From an uncultured Prevotellaceae bacterium (GTDB lineage: Bacteria > Bacteroidota > Bacteroidia > Bacteroidales > Bacteroidaceae), in the NCBI GenBank assembly GCA_947165505.1, contig CAMVAT010000009.1, forward strand, positions 1 through 64,000: DNA of 64,000 nt, written 5' to 3'. Below the pieces are notes generated by a model that was given only the letters and a program-made list of their open reading frames with translations, did no database searches and was not told the DNA's origin. The translations under genes and the position numbers were made by a program. Below, piece by piece: positions 17,824 through 25,592 of this stretch. How positions within the stretch are numbered: position 1 is the first letter of the stretch; every line of letters begins with the position of its first letter.

Positions 17824-19752
17824 TTACTCCCTCCCCTCGGGGAGGGCCGGGGAGGGGGCTACAAACCCTCCGAAGTAGTCGATGCAGACCTTGCGCCACT
17901 CGCGGGCATTATCCAGTTGGGTGTCGAGCAGGTCGGCCACATGCTGCCAACGCTGGGCATCGACGTATGGACGCATCTGCTGCCACACATCGCAGTAGCG
18001 CTCCACCTCGCTCACGCCACGGTTGTAGTGCGCCTGTAGGTTCTGCCACAGCGTCTTACCGTTTTTCATCTTATAGTCCCACGCCACATGGTGGAACCAC
18101 AGCAGGTATTCCTCGGGGCACGTCTTGAGACTGTTGTACAACTTACTATAAGGCTTGCGGTATTGCTTCACCGCCCCCGTGCCTTTGGTGGTGCGCTCAA
18201 AGCCCACCCCGCCCTCGTCGGCCTTGTGGTAATAGACGGGGCACCACTCGAGGGGATATTCCGCCTTAAAACCGTCGGGTTCAGGCCCGTAGTGATGGTC
18301 GAACTTGAAGATATGGTGCAATCCGAGCGGCATCATATAATCGACACATGCCTCGCGCGACGACATCATCACCTCGGTCATCGCATCTACAAACGCCTTC
18401 TCTTTGGTGAAGGTCTGCACCAGCCACTCCCGCGCGATGCCCTCAGATGTCAGGTCGGGATTCCACGCCAAGCGCCCATAGGCATACCAGTTGGCTTGCG
18501 AGAAGGGGTGCCCGCACCATCCGTCGGTGTCGCCGATGTTGGCCACGCCCGCCATGCCCGTCAAGAGCTGAGGACTGACGAAGCCGAAGAACTCCCTCCA
18601 CATCGGAGCGAGATACACCAAGTGCAGGCTCTGTCCGAGATACTCCTGCGTGATTTGCAGTTCGGCCATCTGCGGTGTCTGCTTGATATTATCGAAGATA
18701 GGCGCATAGGGCTCACGCGGCTGGAAGTCGAGCGGTCCGTTTTTCGACTGCAAGATCACATTGTCGGCAAAGAGTCCGTCCATGGGTTTGAACTCGCTCA
18801 CGGCCTGCATCACGCGGTCTTCGCCCTTATGGTTGGCGCCATATACAAACGAGCGCCACATCACGATGCCCTTGTGTGGTTTGAGTGCCGCCGCCAGCAT
18901 ATTAGCCCCGTCGGCATGGGTGCGGTGATAGTCGCCCGGACCGGGTTGTCCCTCGGAGTTGGCCTTGACGAGGAATCCGCCGAAGTCGGGTATCATCCGG
19001 TAGATGTCGTCGGCCTTCTCTTTCCACCACTTCGCCACGCTGGCATCGAGGGGGTCGGCAGTGGCAGTAGCCCCGAGCACCATGGGCGATGCGAAATTGA
19101 TGGAAAGATATACGCGAATGCCGTAGGGGCGGAACGCATCGGCCAGCACCTTCACCTTTTTCAGATAAGCATCGGTCAAGATATTGGGCGAGGCATTCAC
19201 ATTGTTGAGCACGCTGCCATTGATGCCGATAGAGGCATTGGCGCGGCAATACTGCTCGACGTGCTGCTGCATCCACGCGCTCATCTGTCCCTGGTCGCCG
19301 TCGATCTCCTCCCATCGCCAGATACTCTTGCCGGCATAGCCACGCTCCACCGACAGGTCGAGGTTGTCCCAATGGTTGAGCAGACGGAGCGCGAATCTCG
19401 GAGCCGTCTCGATGGCGTGCACACCGCCTGTGGCTTGTTGGCGGAGCAGTTCGTATGCCCCATAGAGCAATCCGCAGTCGTCGCCGCCGGCGATGGTCAC
19501 CTGGCCGCCTGCCGTCGTGGTGATGGCAAACGCCTCAGGCTTGAGCGACGGGTCTTTCTGCAGGCTGACAGTCGCCCCTCTGTAATACCGCTTCAGTTCG
19601 TCGATAGCGATGGCGACGGTAGGCGAAGCCGTATTGGCGGTGACAGTGGCACTTTGCGGGTTAGAAGCGTAACGCAGCCAGAGTTGGCTACCATCCTCGG
19701 CATGCACCGCCGAAGCCATCAAGAAGAGCAATAATGATAAAAGGTGTTTCAT
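17824..19752 (-). CDS. aguA: GH67 alpha-glucuronidase (xynF/aguA type)
   Basis: GH67 enzymes remove 4-O-methyl-glucuronic acid from the non-reducing end of xylo-oligosaccharides. The 642-aa product has a signal peptide (cleavage near AVHAED), so it is exported, as in other Bacteroidetes. The N-terminal beta domain is followed by the barrel with the conserved carboxylates: probable acid E267 (KANSEGQPGPGDY), then D342 and E370 (QITQEYLGQS), whose 28-residue spacing equals that in characterised GH67 enzymes. The C-terminal helical domain ends FGGFVAP, and the last residues (SPALPEGRE) are encoded by a C/G-rich dispersed palindrome. It is transcribed divergently from the esterase gene, with its own promoter at 19782-19813. 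Confidence 0.95.
   Translation of the reverse strand: MKHLLSLLLFLMASAVHAEDGSQLWLRYASNPQSATVTANTASPTVAIAIDELKRYYRGATVSLQKDPSLKPEAFAITTTAGGQVTIAGGDDCGLLYGAYELLRQQATGGVHAIETAPRFALRLLNHWDNLDLSVERGYAGKSIWRWEEIDGDQGQMSAWMQQHVEQYCRANASIGINGSVLNNVNASPNILTDAYLKKVKVLADAFRPYGIRVYLSINFASPMVLGATATADPLDASVAKWWKEKADDIYRMIPDFGGFLVKANSEGQPGPGDYHRTHADGANMLAAALKPHKGIVMWRSFVYGANHKGEDRVMQAVSEFKPMDGLFADNVILQSKNGPLDFQPREPYAPIFDNIKQTPQMAELQITQEYLGQSLHLVYLAPMWREFFGFVSPQLLTGMAGVANIGDTDGWCGHPFSQANWYAYGRLAWNPDLTSEGIAREWLVQTFTKEKAFVDAMTEVMMSSREACVDYMMPLGLHHIFKFDHHYGPEPDGFKAEYPLEWCPVYYHKADEGGVGFERTTKGTGAVKQYRKPYSKLYNSLKTCPEEYLLWFHHVAWDYKMKNGKTLWQNLQAHYNRGVSEVERYCDVWQQMRPYVDAQRWQHVADLLDTQLDNAREWRKVCIDYFGGFVAPSPALPEGRE
17829..17846. 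repeat. CCCTCCCC/GGGGAGGG palindrome in the GH67 3' end
   Basis: A perfect 8-bp stem with a 2-base centre lies within the last codons of the GH67 gene; the stop is at 17824-17826. Confidence 0.8.
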
Positions 19753-19781
19753 GTTGAGTGTTGAATGTTGAATGTAGAAGG

Positions 19782-19813
19782 CAAATTTACAGAAATTTGG
19801 TCAGTTAAACAAA
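19782..19813 (-). promoter_or_regulatory. Promoter for GH67 gene: TTTG, 20 bp, TAAATTTG
   Basis: On the minus strand a -33 TTTG (19810-19813) and a -7 TAAATTTG (19782-19789) are separated by 20 bp, the expected Bacteroidetes layout, 30 bp before the start at 19752. A short GTTGAAT heptamer run lies between promoter and gene. Confidence 0.7.
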
Positions 19814-19883
19814 TAAAAGGGTGAAAAATGTTCCAATCGTATAGAATATGAAACATTTTGAAAGATTGTTGAATCGTTTTGAA

Positions 19884-19914
19884 TTGTATATTTAAAAATA
19901 TATGTGTATTTTTG
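19884..19914 (+). promoter_or_regulatory. Promoter for the esterase-symporter-xylanase cluster
   Basis: TTG at 19884-19886 and TATTTTTG at 19907-19914 are 20 bp apart, 25 bp before the start at 19939. It is back-to-back with the GH67 promoter; the 70 bp between the two could hold a shared regulator site. Confidence 0.65.
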
Positions 19915-19938
19915 CAAGGTAAATCTTCAAATGAAACG

Positions 19939-21189
19939 ATGAAACGACAACTGATCAACTATCATTGGGTGGGAATGCTCTTATTGTTCCCCCTGCTCAT
20001 GTCTTGCGCCAGCAAAAGTGCCATCACACCCCAAGACAATGCCACCCGCCACTGGACCGGCACCTGGGCCACCGCCGTAGAGAAGCCCGGACAGGGCGAC
20101 ATGCCCAAGGCCTCGCTCTCTAACCGCTCGCTACGCCAGGTGATACACATCAGCATCGGCGGCGACACGATGCGCCTACGTCTGTCGAACGTGCAGAGCA
20201 AGTCGCCCGTCAGCATCAAGAGCGTGTATATCGCCGATGCCACCTACACCCACCACATCGACGGCGCTACAGCCACCTACCTCACCTTCGACCACCAGCG
20301 CGACGTGACCATCGCCCCGGGACAGGAGGTGATGAGCGACATCGTGAACTACCGGCTGCGCCCGCAGCAGTTGCTGGCCGTGACCATCAACTACGGCGAC
20401 GAGACGCCCGCCGAGGCCTCGTGCCACCGCGGTTCGCGCACCACGTCGTATATCATACCGGGCGAGAGCGACCCCGCCACCAGTTTCGAGGGAGCCGAAG
20501 AGGCCGTACACTGGTATAACATCGCCTCGATAGACGTATTAGACGAGGGCATGACGGCCATCGCCATCCTGGGCAACTCCATCACCGACGGGCGCGGCAG
20601 CACCACCGACGCGCAAGACCGCTGGACCGACTTCTTCGCCAAGGAACTGTCGAAAGACCCTGCCACAGCCCACATCGGCGTGCTCAACCTGGGTATCGGC
20701 GGCAACTGCGTGGTACGCGGCGGACTGAGCGAGCCGGGGGTGGTGCGCTTCGACCGCGACATCCTCGGCCAGACAGGCCTCTCGGCCATCATCATCTTCG
20801 AAGGCGTCAACGACATCGGATCGCATAGCAACCAGCCCGAGACCTACGACCAACTGATACAGGCCTATCAGGAACTCATCCGCAAGGGTCATGCCGCCGG
20901 ACTGAAGGTGTATGGCGCCACCATCACCCCGTTTAAAAATTCGTTCTACTACAACGAGACCAGCGAGGCCATGCGCAAGCGCGTGAATGCGTGGATCAGG
21001 CAGGCGGGCAACAACCAGAACTCGAGCATCGTCACCTTCGACGGCTGTATCGACTTCGATGCCGCCGTGCGCGACACTGGCGACCCCGACGCCCTGCGCC
21101 AAGACCTGCAAGACGACTGGCTGCACCTGAACCCCGCCGGCTATGCCGTGCTGGGCAAGACAGCCGCCGATTATTTCCAGAGGAAATAG
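19939..21189 (+). CDS. SGNH/GDSL esterase lipoprotein (xynE-like)
   Basis: This start is preferred over an upstream in-frame ATG at 19879 because it gives a proper lipoprotein signal (LLLFPLLMSC, cysteine at residue 23) and follows the promoter. The SGNH hydrolase domain has block I LGNSITDGRG (nucleophile S214), the block III-like motif FEGVNDIG, and the catalytic pair D393/H396 in DDWLHLNP. The N-terminal half (about 40-200) is a beta domain. Its place beside GH67, symporter, GH10 and GH43 genes matches xynE of P. bryantii, so a deacetylase for xylo-oligosaccharides is the best guess. The exact substrate is inferred from context only. Confidence 0.88.
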   Translation: MKRQLINYHWVGMLLLFPLLMSCASKSAITPQDNATRHWTGTWATAVEKPGQGDMPKASLSNRSLRQVIHISIGGDTMRLRLSNVQSKSPVSIKSVYIADATYTHHIDGATATYLTFDHQRDVTIAPGQEVMSDIVNYRLRPQQLLAVTINYGDETPAEASCHRGSRTTSYIIPGESDPATSFEGAEEAVHWYNIASIDVLDEGMTAIAILGNSITDGRGSTTDAQDRWTDFFAKELSKDPATAHIGVLNLGIGGNCVVRGGLSEPGVVRFDRDILGQTGLSAIIIFEGVNDIGSHSNQPETYDQLIQAYQELIRKGHAAGLKVYGATITPFKNSFYYNETSEAMRKRVNAWIRQAGNNQNSSIVTFDGCIDFDAAVRDTGDPDALRQDLQDDWLHLNPAGYAVLGKTAADYFQRK

Positions 21190-21261
21190 AGACCGGGGGC
21201 AGGGAGCAGGGGGCTTTTCAAGTAATCAAGCAATCAAATAACAATAACTAAAAATACTATT

Positions 21262-22701
21262 ATGCAAACAACCTCAAACACCCAAGAATCCAAGGGATTC
21301 TACAAGCTGTCGTGGCTGCAGCGCATCGGCTTCGGCAGCGGCGATCTGGCACAGAATCTGATTTATCAGACCATCTGCATGTATCTACTGTTTTTCTACA
21401 CCGACATTTACGGCTTGCAACCTGGACATGCCGCCACTATGTTTCTCGTAGTGCGTCTGGTGGATGTGCTATGGGACCCACTGGTAGGTACATACGTTGA
21501 TAAGCATAATCCGAAATGGGGCAAATACCGCAGTTACCTGGTTTTGGCTGGTGTGCCGCTCACTGTGCTTGCTATCCTCTGCTTCTGGGACGGTTTTGCC
21601 GACAAGGACTACACCATCAAACTGATCTATGCCTACATCACCTACGTAGGCATGTCGATGCTCTATACACTGATCAACGTGCCCTACGGCGCGCTCAACT
21701 CCTCGCTGACGCGCGACACCGACGAGATTACCATTCTCACCTCAGTGCGTATGTTCATGGCCAATGTGGGTGGTCTGTGCGTCTCGGCCGGCGTGCCCAT
21801 CCTGGTGGCTGTTTTCGCCTTTGGTTGGGTGCCCAATGAAACGACAAAGATGGCACTGTTTATGGGTCTGGGTTCACTGCCCTCGTTTATCTTCATGCCG
21901 CTGGTGCCCGCCATCAAGAAAAAGGTAGGCAAGAAAAACATGTTCTACATCTTCCTCACCATCGCCATCGTGGGCATGGCCTTCCTCTATATCATCAGCA
22001 AGATGGGCACCGTGAAAGACAACATCACCTTGGTGTACATAGCACAGTTTATCAAATCGACGGGTGTCATCGTGGCCACCGGATATATGTGGGCTCTGAT
22101 ACCTGAGGTCATCTCCTTTGCCGAGTATAAGACTGGACGACGCATTGCAGGTATCGTCAACGCTCTGACCGGTATCTTCTTCAAGGCAGGCATGGCACTG
22201 GGCGGCGTAGTGCCCGGACTGGTCTTGGCATGGACCAACTATCAGGCTTCTCAAGAGGCCAACACCATGCCCAAAGACTCCAATGCGTGGTTCATGACCA
22301 TGCTCATCTTCGCCCTGACGGGTCTGGCCCTGCTCGTCTTCTGTTTCACGCAGACCAAGGAGCGTGTGGTAATGGACGAGAAAGAGACGAAGAACGTGAA
22401 GGTGAGCGACCTGTGGACCGAGTTTATGCGCAACCGTCCTCTGCGCGTCATTGCCCTCTTCTTCATCACCGCTTTTGCCATGATGTCGGTGGGTAATGCT
22501 GCCGGTGCCTATTTCATGAACGACTTGGAACTTCAGACCCCCGAGGCCCAGGAAGGCATCCGCTGGCTGGTGTGCGTCATCCCGGCTATCCTGTTGCTGC
22601 TCGCCATGTTTATCATCTCTAAGTATGAGCTGACCGACGAGCGTATCGACGAAATCAACCGCGAGATCGAGGCGCGTTCTGCCGCAGAGAAAGAAGCCTG
22701 A
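21262..22701 (+). CDS. xynD: GPH-family sugar:cation symporter (xynD-like)
   Basis: The 479-aa product has about 12 membrane helices and the glycoside-pentoside-hexuronide family hallmarks: an N-terminal RIGFGSGDLAQNLIYQTICM segment, the loop DPLVGTYVDKHNPKWGKYRS and a mid-protein SFAEYKTGRRIAG. It should carry xylo-oligosaccharides or related glycosides over the inner membrane with Na+ or H+. It is 72 bp downstream of the esterase gene and, apart from an inserted GxxExxY gene, precedes GH10 and GH43 genes. This equals the xynD-xynA-xynB order of P. bryantii. The C-terminus is a charged helix (EINREIEARSAAEKEA). Confidence 0.92.
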   Translation: MQTTSNTQESKGFYKLSWLQRIGFGSGDLAQNLIYQTICMYLLFFYTDIYGLQPGHAATMFLVVRLVDVLWDPLVGTYVDKHNPKWGKYRSYLVLAGVPLTVLAILCFWDGFADKDYTIKLIYAYITYVGMSMLYTLINVPYGALNSSLTRDTDEITILTSVRMFMANVGGLCVSAGVPILVAVFAFGWVPNETTKMALFMGLGSLPSFIFMPLVPAIKKKVGKKNMFYIFLTIAIVGMAFLYIISKMGTVKDNITLVYIAQFIKSTGVIVATGYMWALIPEVISFAEYKTGRRIAGIVNALTGIFFKAGMALGGVVPGLVLAWTNYQASQEANTMPKDSNAWFMTMLIFALTGLALLVFCFTQTKERVVMDEKETKNVKVSDLWTEFMRNRPLRVIALFFITAFAMMSVGNAAGAYFMNDLELQTPEAQEGIRWLVCVIPAILLLLAMFIISKYELTDERIDEINREIEARSAAEKEA

Positions 22702-22721
22702 CCCTACCGTCTGTTTTAGAC

Positions 22722-22757
22722 ACAGATTAGACTGATTGGACTGATGATACTGATTGA
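22722..22757 (+). repeat. Left 9-bp-period array flanking the GxxExxY gene
   Basis: Four 9-bp units, ACAGATTAG, ACTGATTGG, ACTGATGAT and ACTGATTGA, in direct tandem. The 16 bases at 22740-22755 (ACTGATGATACTGATT) recur in inverted orientation at 23225-23240. Confidence 0.9.
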
Positions 22758-22781
22758 AGTAACAGGCAATAAAACTTAATT

Positions 22782-23207
22782 ATGGAGTACTTGCACTCTG
22801 AGATAACAGGTGAAATCATCAATGCGTTCTATGCTGTCTATAATGAATTAGGCTATGGATTTTTAGAACGCGTTTATAAGAATGCTTTGTATAAGGAACT
22901 CAAAAAAAGAGGATTCGAATGCAGTGCAGAACATAGCATTCCTGTATATTATCAAGGAGAACGTGTAGGCGACTATTTTGCTGACATTATTGTCAATGGC
23001 ATCATCATTATTGAGTTGAAAGCTGTCAAGACCATTCTTCCAGAGCATGAGGCACAACTGATGAACTACTTACGTGCCACAGATGCAGAAATAGGCCTGC
23101 TACTCAACTTCGGTCCTGAACCCCAGAAACGCCGTCTCATCTTCACGAATGACCGAAAAAAAAGTATTATAAACACTCTTTCTAACCCTAATATAATCAA
23201 AGGATAA
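22782..23207 (+). CDS. GxxExxY protein (PD-(D/E)XK-like small protein)
   Basis: The 141-aa product belongs to the GxxExxY family, linked to the PD-(D/E)XK nuclease fold; its name motif is seen as GFLERVY (residues 27-33). The possible active-site carboxylates are D67 in GDYFADIIVNG and the E-x-K of IIIELKAVK. Its role is unknown; it has no signal peptide. It lies between the symporter and the GH10 gene, where P. bryantii has none, and is bracketed by inverted 9-bp-period arrays (22722-22757 and 23225-23260). It looks AT-richer than its neighbours by eye. Both points suggest insertion of a small cassette. Confidence 0.88.
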   Translation: MEYLHSEITGEIINAFYAVYNELGYGFLERVYKNALYKELKKRGFECSAEHSIPVYYQGERVGDYFADIIVNGIIIIELKAVKTILPEHEAQLMNYLRATDAEIGLLLNFGPEPQKRRLIFTNDRKKSIINTLSNPNIIKG

Positions 23208-23213
23208 AAAATA

Positions 23214-24416
23214 ATGGCAAAAATAATCAGTATCATCAGTTCAACCAGTATAATCAGTGTCTTAAGGATGTCATTGGCAGTGGCTCTTTTAGCACTTTCA
23301 TCGCCCGCAGGGGCGCAGACGCTCAAAGACGCCTACCGCGACTATTGGTACACGGGGGTGAGCGTGAACCAGTGGCAAGTGGCGGCCGACCCTGCGGGGC
23401 GCAACGACCACGATGTGACCGGACAGGTGAGCAATGACCAGACAGCCGACTGGGCAGTCATTGAGAAGAACTTCAACTGGGTGGTGGCCGAAAACTGCAT
23501 GAAATGCGAGGTCATCCACCCGCAGGAAGGGGTCTATGACTTCACGCTGGCCGACCAGTTTGTGGATAAGGCGAAGGCGGCCGGCATGAAAGTGCTGGGC
23601 CACTGTCTCATCTGGCACTCGCAGTGCGCGCCGTGGTTCCATTTCGACAAAGACGGCAACCGCGTCTCGCCCGAAGTGCTGAAGAAACGCATGCGCGAAC
23701 ATATCACCACCATCGTGAGCCACTTCAAAGGGCGTGTAGATGCCTGGGACGTGGTGAACGAGGCCTTTGAGGACGACGGCACCCCACGCCAGAGCCTGTT
23801 CTACCAGATTCTGGGCACCGACTACATCCCCCTGGCTTTCCAATATGCCCATGAGGCCGACCCCAACGTGCAGTTGTATTACAACGACTTCTCGATGAAC
23901 AAGCCCACAAAGGTAGAGGGCGTGGCACGCTTCTTCCGTCCGCTCATCCAGCAGGGACTGCCCGTGACCGCCATCGGCATGCAGGGGCATATCATCCTGG
24001 AAGACAACGTTGACAACGCCGTCATCCACCAGTACGAACATTCTATCGAGACCATCGCCGCACTGGGTGTGCCCACGTTCTTCTCCGAGCTCGACCTCTC
24101 GGTGCTGCCCAACCCGTTCGGCTTCAGCGGTGCCAATATCAGCGATAAGTTTGCATACCGTCCTGAGTTCGACCCCTTCAAGAAAGGACTGTCGAAAGCC
24201 AAAGAGGCTGAGGCAGAGCAGTTTTGGGTGGATTTCTACAAGATGCTGCTGCACCATCATCAAGACATCATCCGCGTGAATTTCTGGTGTCTGAACGACG
24301 GCAACTCCTGGCGCAACGACTTCCCCATCAAGGGCCGCACCGACTATGCCACCCTCTTCGACCGCCAAAGCCGCCCGAAAGCAGTGATAGAAAAGCTGAT
24401 AGAATTAGTGAAATAA
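23214..24416 (+). CDS. xynA: GH10 endo-1,4-beta-xylanase (xynA-like)
   Basis: The 400-aa product is a single-domain GH10 xylanase cutting beta-1,4-xylan. The acid/base is E183 in DVVNEAFEDD, the nucleophile E292 in FFSELDLS, and WHSQ and NDFSMN are also present. The signal peptide is odd: residues 4-17 (IISIISSTSIISVL) are encoded by the right-hand 9-bp repeat array, followed by a normal hydrophobic core MSLAVALLALSSPAGAQ. The Met at residue 19 could be the original start. It is 6 bp downstream of the GxxExxY gene and 41 bp before GH43, so it should be part of one operon. Export to the periplasm or outside is expected. Confidence 0.95.
   Translation: MAKIISIISSTSIISVLRMSLAVALLALSSPAGAQTLKDAYRDYWYTGVSVNQWQVAADPAGRNDHDVTGQVSNDQTADWAVIEKNFNWVVAENCMKCEVIHPQEGVYDFTLADQFVDKAKAAGMKVLGHCLIWHSQCAPWFHFDKDGNRVSPEVLKKRMREHITTIVSHFKGRVDAWDVVNEAFEDDGTPRQSLFYQILGTDYIPLAFQYAHEADPNVQLYYNDFSMNKPTKVEGVARFFRPLIQQGLPVTAIGMQGHIILEDNVDNAVIHQYEHSIETIAALGVPTFFSELDLSVLPNPFGFSGANISDKFAYRPEFDPFKKGLSKAKEAEAEQFWVDFYKMLLHHHQDIIRVNFWCLNDGNSWRNDFPIKGRTDYATLFDRQSRPKAVIEKLIELVK
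23225..23260 (-). repeat. Right 9-bp-period array, inverted relative to the left
   Basis: Four 9-bp units, AATCAGTAT, CATCAGTTC, AACCAGTAT and AATCAGTGT, lie within the GH10 signal-peptide codons. The first 16 bases (23225-23240) are the exact reverse complement of 22740-22755. Confidence 0.9.
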
Positions 24417-24457
24417 CACTATAGATACTATAAAAAAACTCATAAAAATCCAGTTAA

Positions 24458-25495
24458 ATGAAAGCAAAGTATTTATTCCCAAAAGATTACATGGCAGACC
24501 CCTCTGCCAACGTGTTTAACGGACGCCTGTACGTGTATCCCTCGCACGACTGGGACAGCGGTGAATGCTTCGACGACGACGGCGGACACTTTCAGATGAA
24601 AGACTACCACGTGCTGTCATGGGACGACATCGAGAACGACGATGCCACCGACCATGGGGTGATACTCGATGTGAACGACGTGCCCTGGGCCGAGAAACAG
24701 TTGTGGGACAATGATGTAGTAGAGAAAGACGGCAAATATTATCTCATCTTTTCAGCCAAGGACTACAACGGTGAGTTCCACCTCGGCGTGGCTGTAGCCG
24801 ACCGTCCTGAGGGTCCGTTCAAGGCCGAGCCGCAGCCCATGCGCGGTGCCACGAGCATCGACCCGTGCGTGTTTAAAGACGACGACGGACAGATATACTG
24901 TTACTATGGCGGCCTGTGGGGCGGACAGTTGCAGTGGCACCAGCCGCTGACCGCTCCATTCGCTCCTGTGGCACTGCCCGAGGGCGGCAGCGCCCCTGAG
25001 GGTACGGTAGAGATAGGCCATGCCCCCGACCGCAAGACCATGCTCTACGCCCCTGCCGACGCCCCTGCCCTGCCCAGTTTTGTGGCCCGCATGAGCGACG
25101 ATGTGAAGCAGTTGGCCGAGGCTCCGCGCCCCGTGGTCATCGTGGATGAGAACGGAGAGCCGCTGAAAGCCAGCGACCCGCACCGTTTCTTCGAGGCCTC
25201 GTGGATGCACAAGATGAACGGCAAGTATTACTTCTCTTATTCTACCGGCGACAGTCATTTCCTGTGCTACGCCACGGGCGACAGCCCTTACGGCCCGTTC
25301 ACCTATCAGGGCGTGATACTTGAGCCTGTAGTGGGTTGGACCACCCACCACTCTATCGTCGAGTACAAGGGCAAGTGGTATCTGTTCCACCACGACTGTG
25401 TGCCCAGCAACGACATCACCTGGCTCCGCAGCCTGAAGGTGAAAGAACTCGACATCGACGAGAATGGCAAGATCAAGACCATGAAGAGCGAGTAA
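24458..25495 (+). CDS. xynB: GH43 xylosidase/arabinofuranosidase (xynB-like), cytoplasmic
   Basis: The 345-aa product is a five-bladed GH43 glycosidase without a signal peptide, so it acts in the cytoplasm on imported oligosaccharides. The three carboxylates are D14 (MADPSANVFNG), D135 (TSIDPCVFK) and E246 (FFEASWMHKMNGKYY). GH43 members release xylose or arabinose; with GH10 and a symporter in the same operon, beta-xylosidase or arabinofuranosidase activity is likely, matching xynB of P. bryantii. It begins 41 bp after GH10 and is followed by a strong terminator. Confidence 0.93.
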   Translation: MKAKYLFPKDYMADPSANVFNGRLYVYPSHDWDSGECFDDDGGHFQMKDYHVLSWDDIENDDATDHGVILDVNDVPWAEKQLWDNDVVEKDGKYYLIFSAKDYNGEFHLGVAVADRPEGPFKAEPQPMRGATSIDPCVFKDDDGQIYCYYGGLWGGQLQWHQPLTAPFAPVALPEGGSAPEGTVEIGHAPDRKTMLYAPADAPALPSFVARMSDDVKQLAEAPRPVVIVDENGEPLKASDPHRFFEASWMHKMNGKYYFSYSTGDSHFLCYATGDSPYGPFTYQGVILEPVVGWTTHHSIVEYKGKWYLFHHDCVPSNDITWLRSLKVKELDIDENGKIKTMKSE

Positions 25496-25517
25496 GGAAG
25501 AGGGGACATCAAACTCA

Positions 25518-25555
25518 ACTCGCGGCTTCAAGCCTTATGACTTGGAGCCGCGAGT
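25518..25555 (+). terminator. Terminator of the xylan-degradation operon
   Basis: ACTCGCGGCT pairs with AGCCGCGAGT, extended inward by CAAG/CTTG, and is followed by ATTTTTAT. It lies 22 bp after the GH43 stop. Confidence 0.88.
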
Positions 25556-25592
25556 ATTTTTATATGCAGGATGCATACAAATTGATTCAGAC

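Noticed and set aside
18088..19734. A 548-codon open frame antisense to the GH67 gene
   Set aside because: GH67 is complete with catalytic residues; the antisense product has no recognisable fold.
19879..19938. A longer start for the SGNH esterase
   Set aside because: The extension covers the promoter (TATTTTTG at 19907-19914) and would bury the lipoprotein signal.
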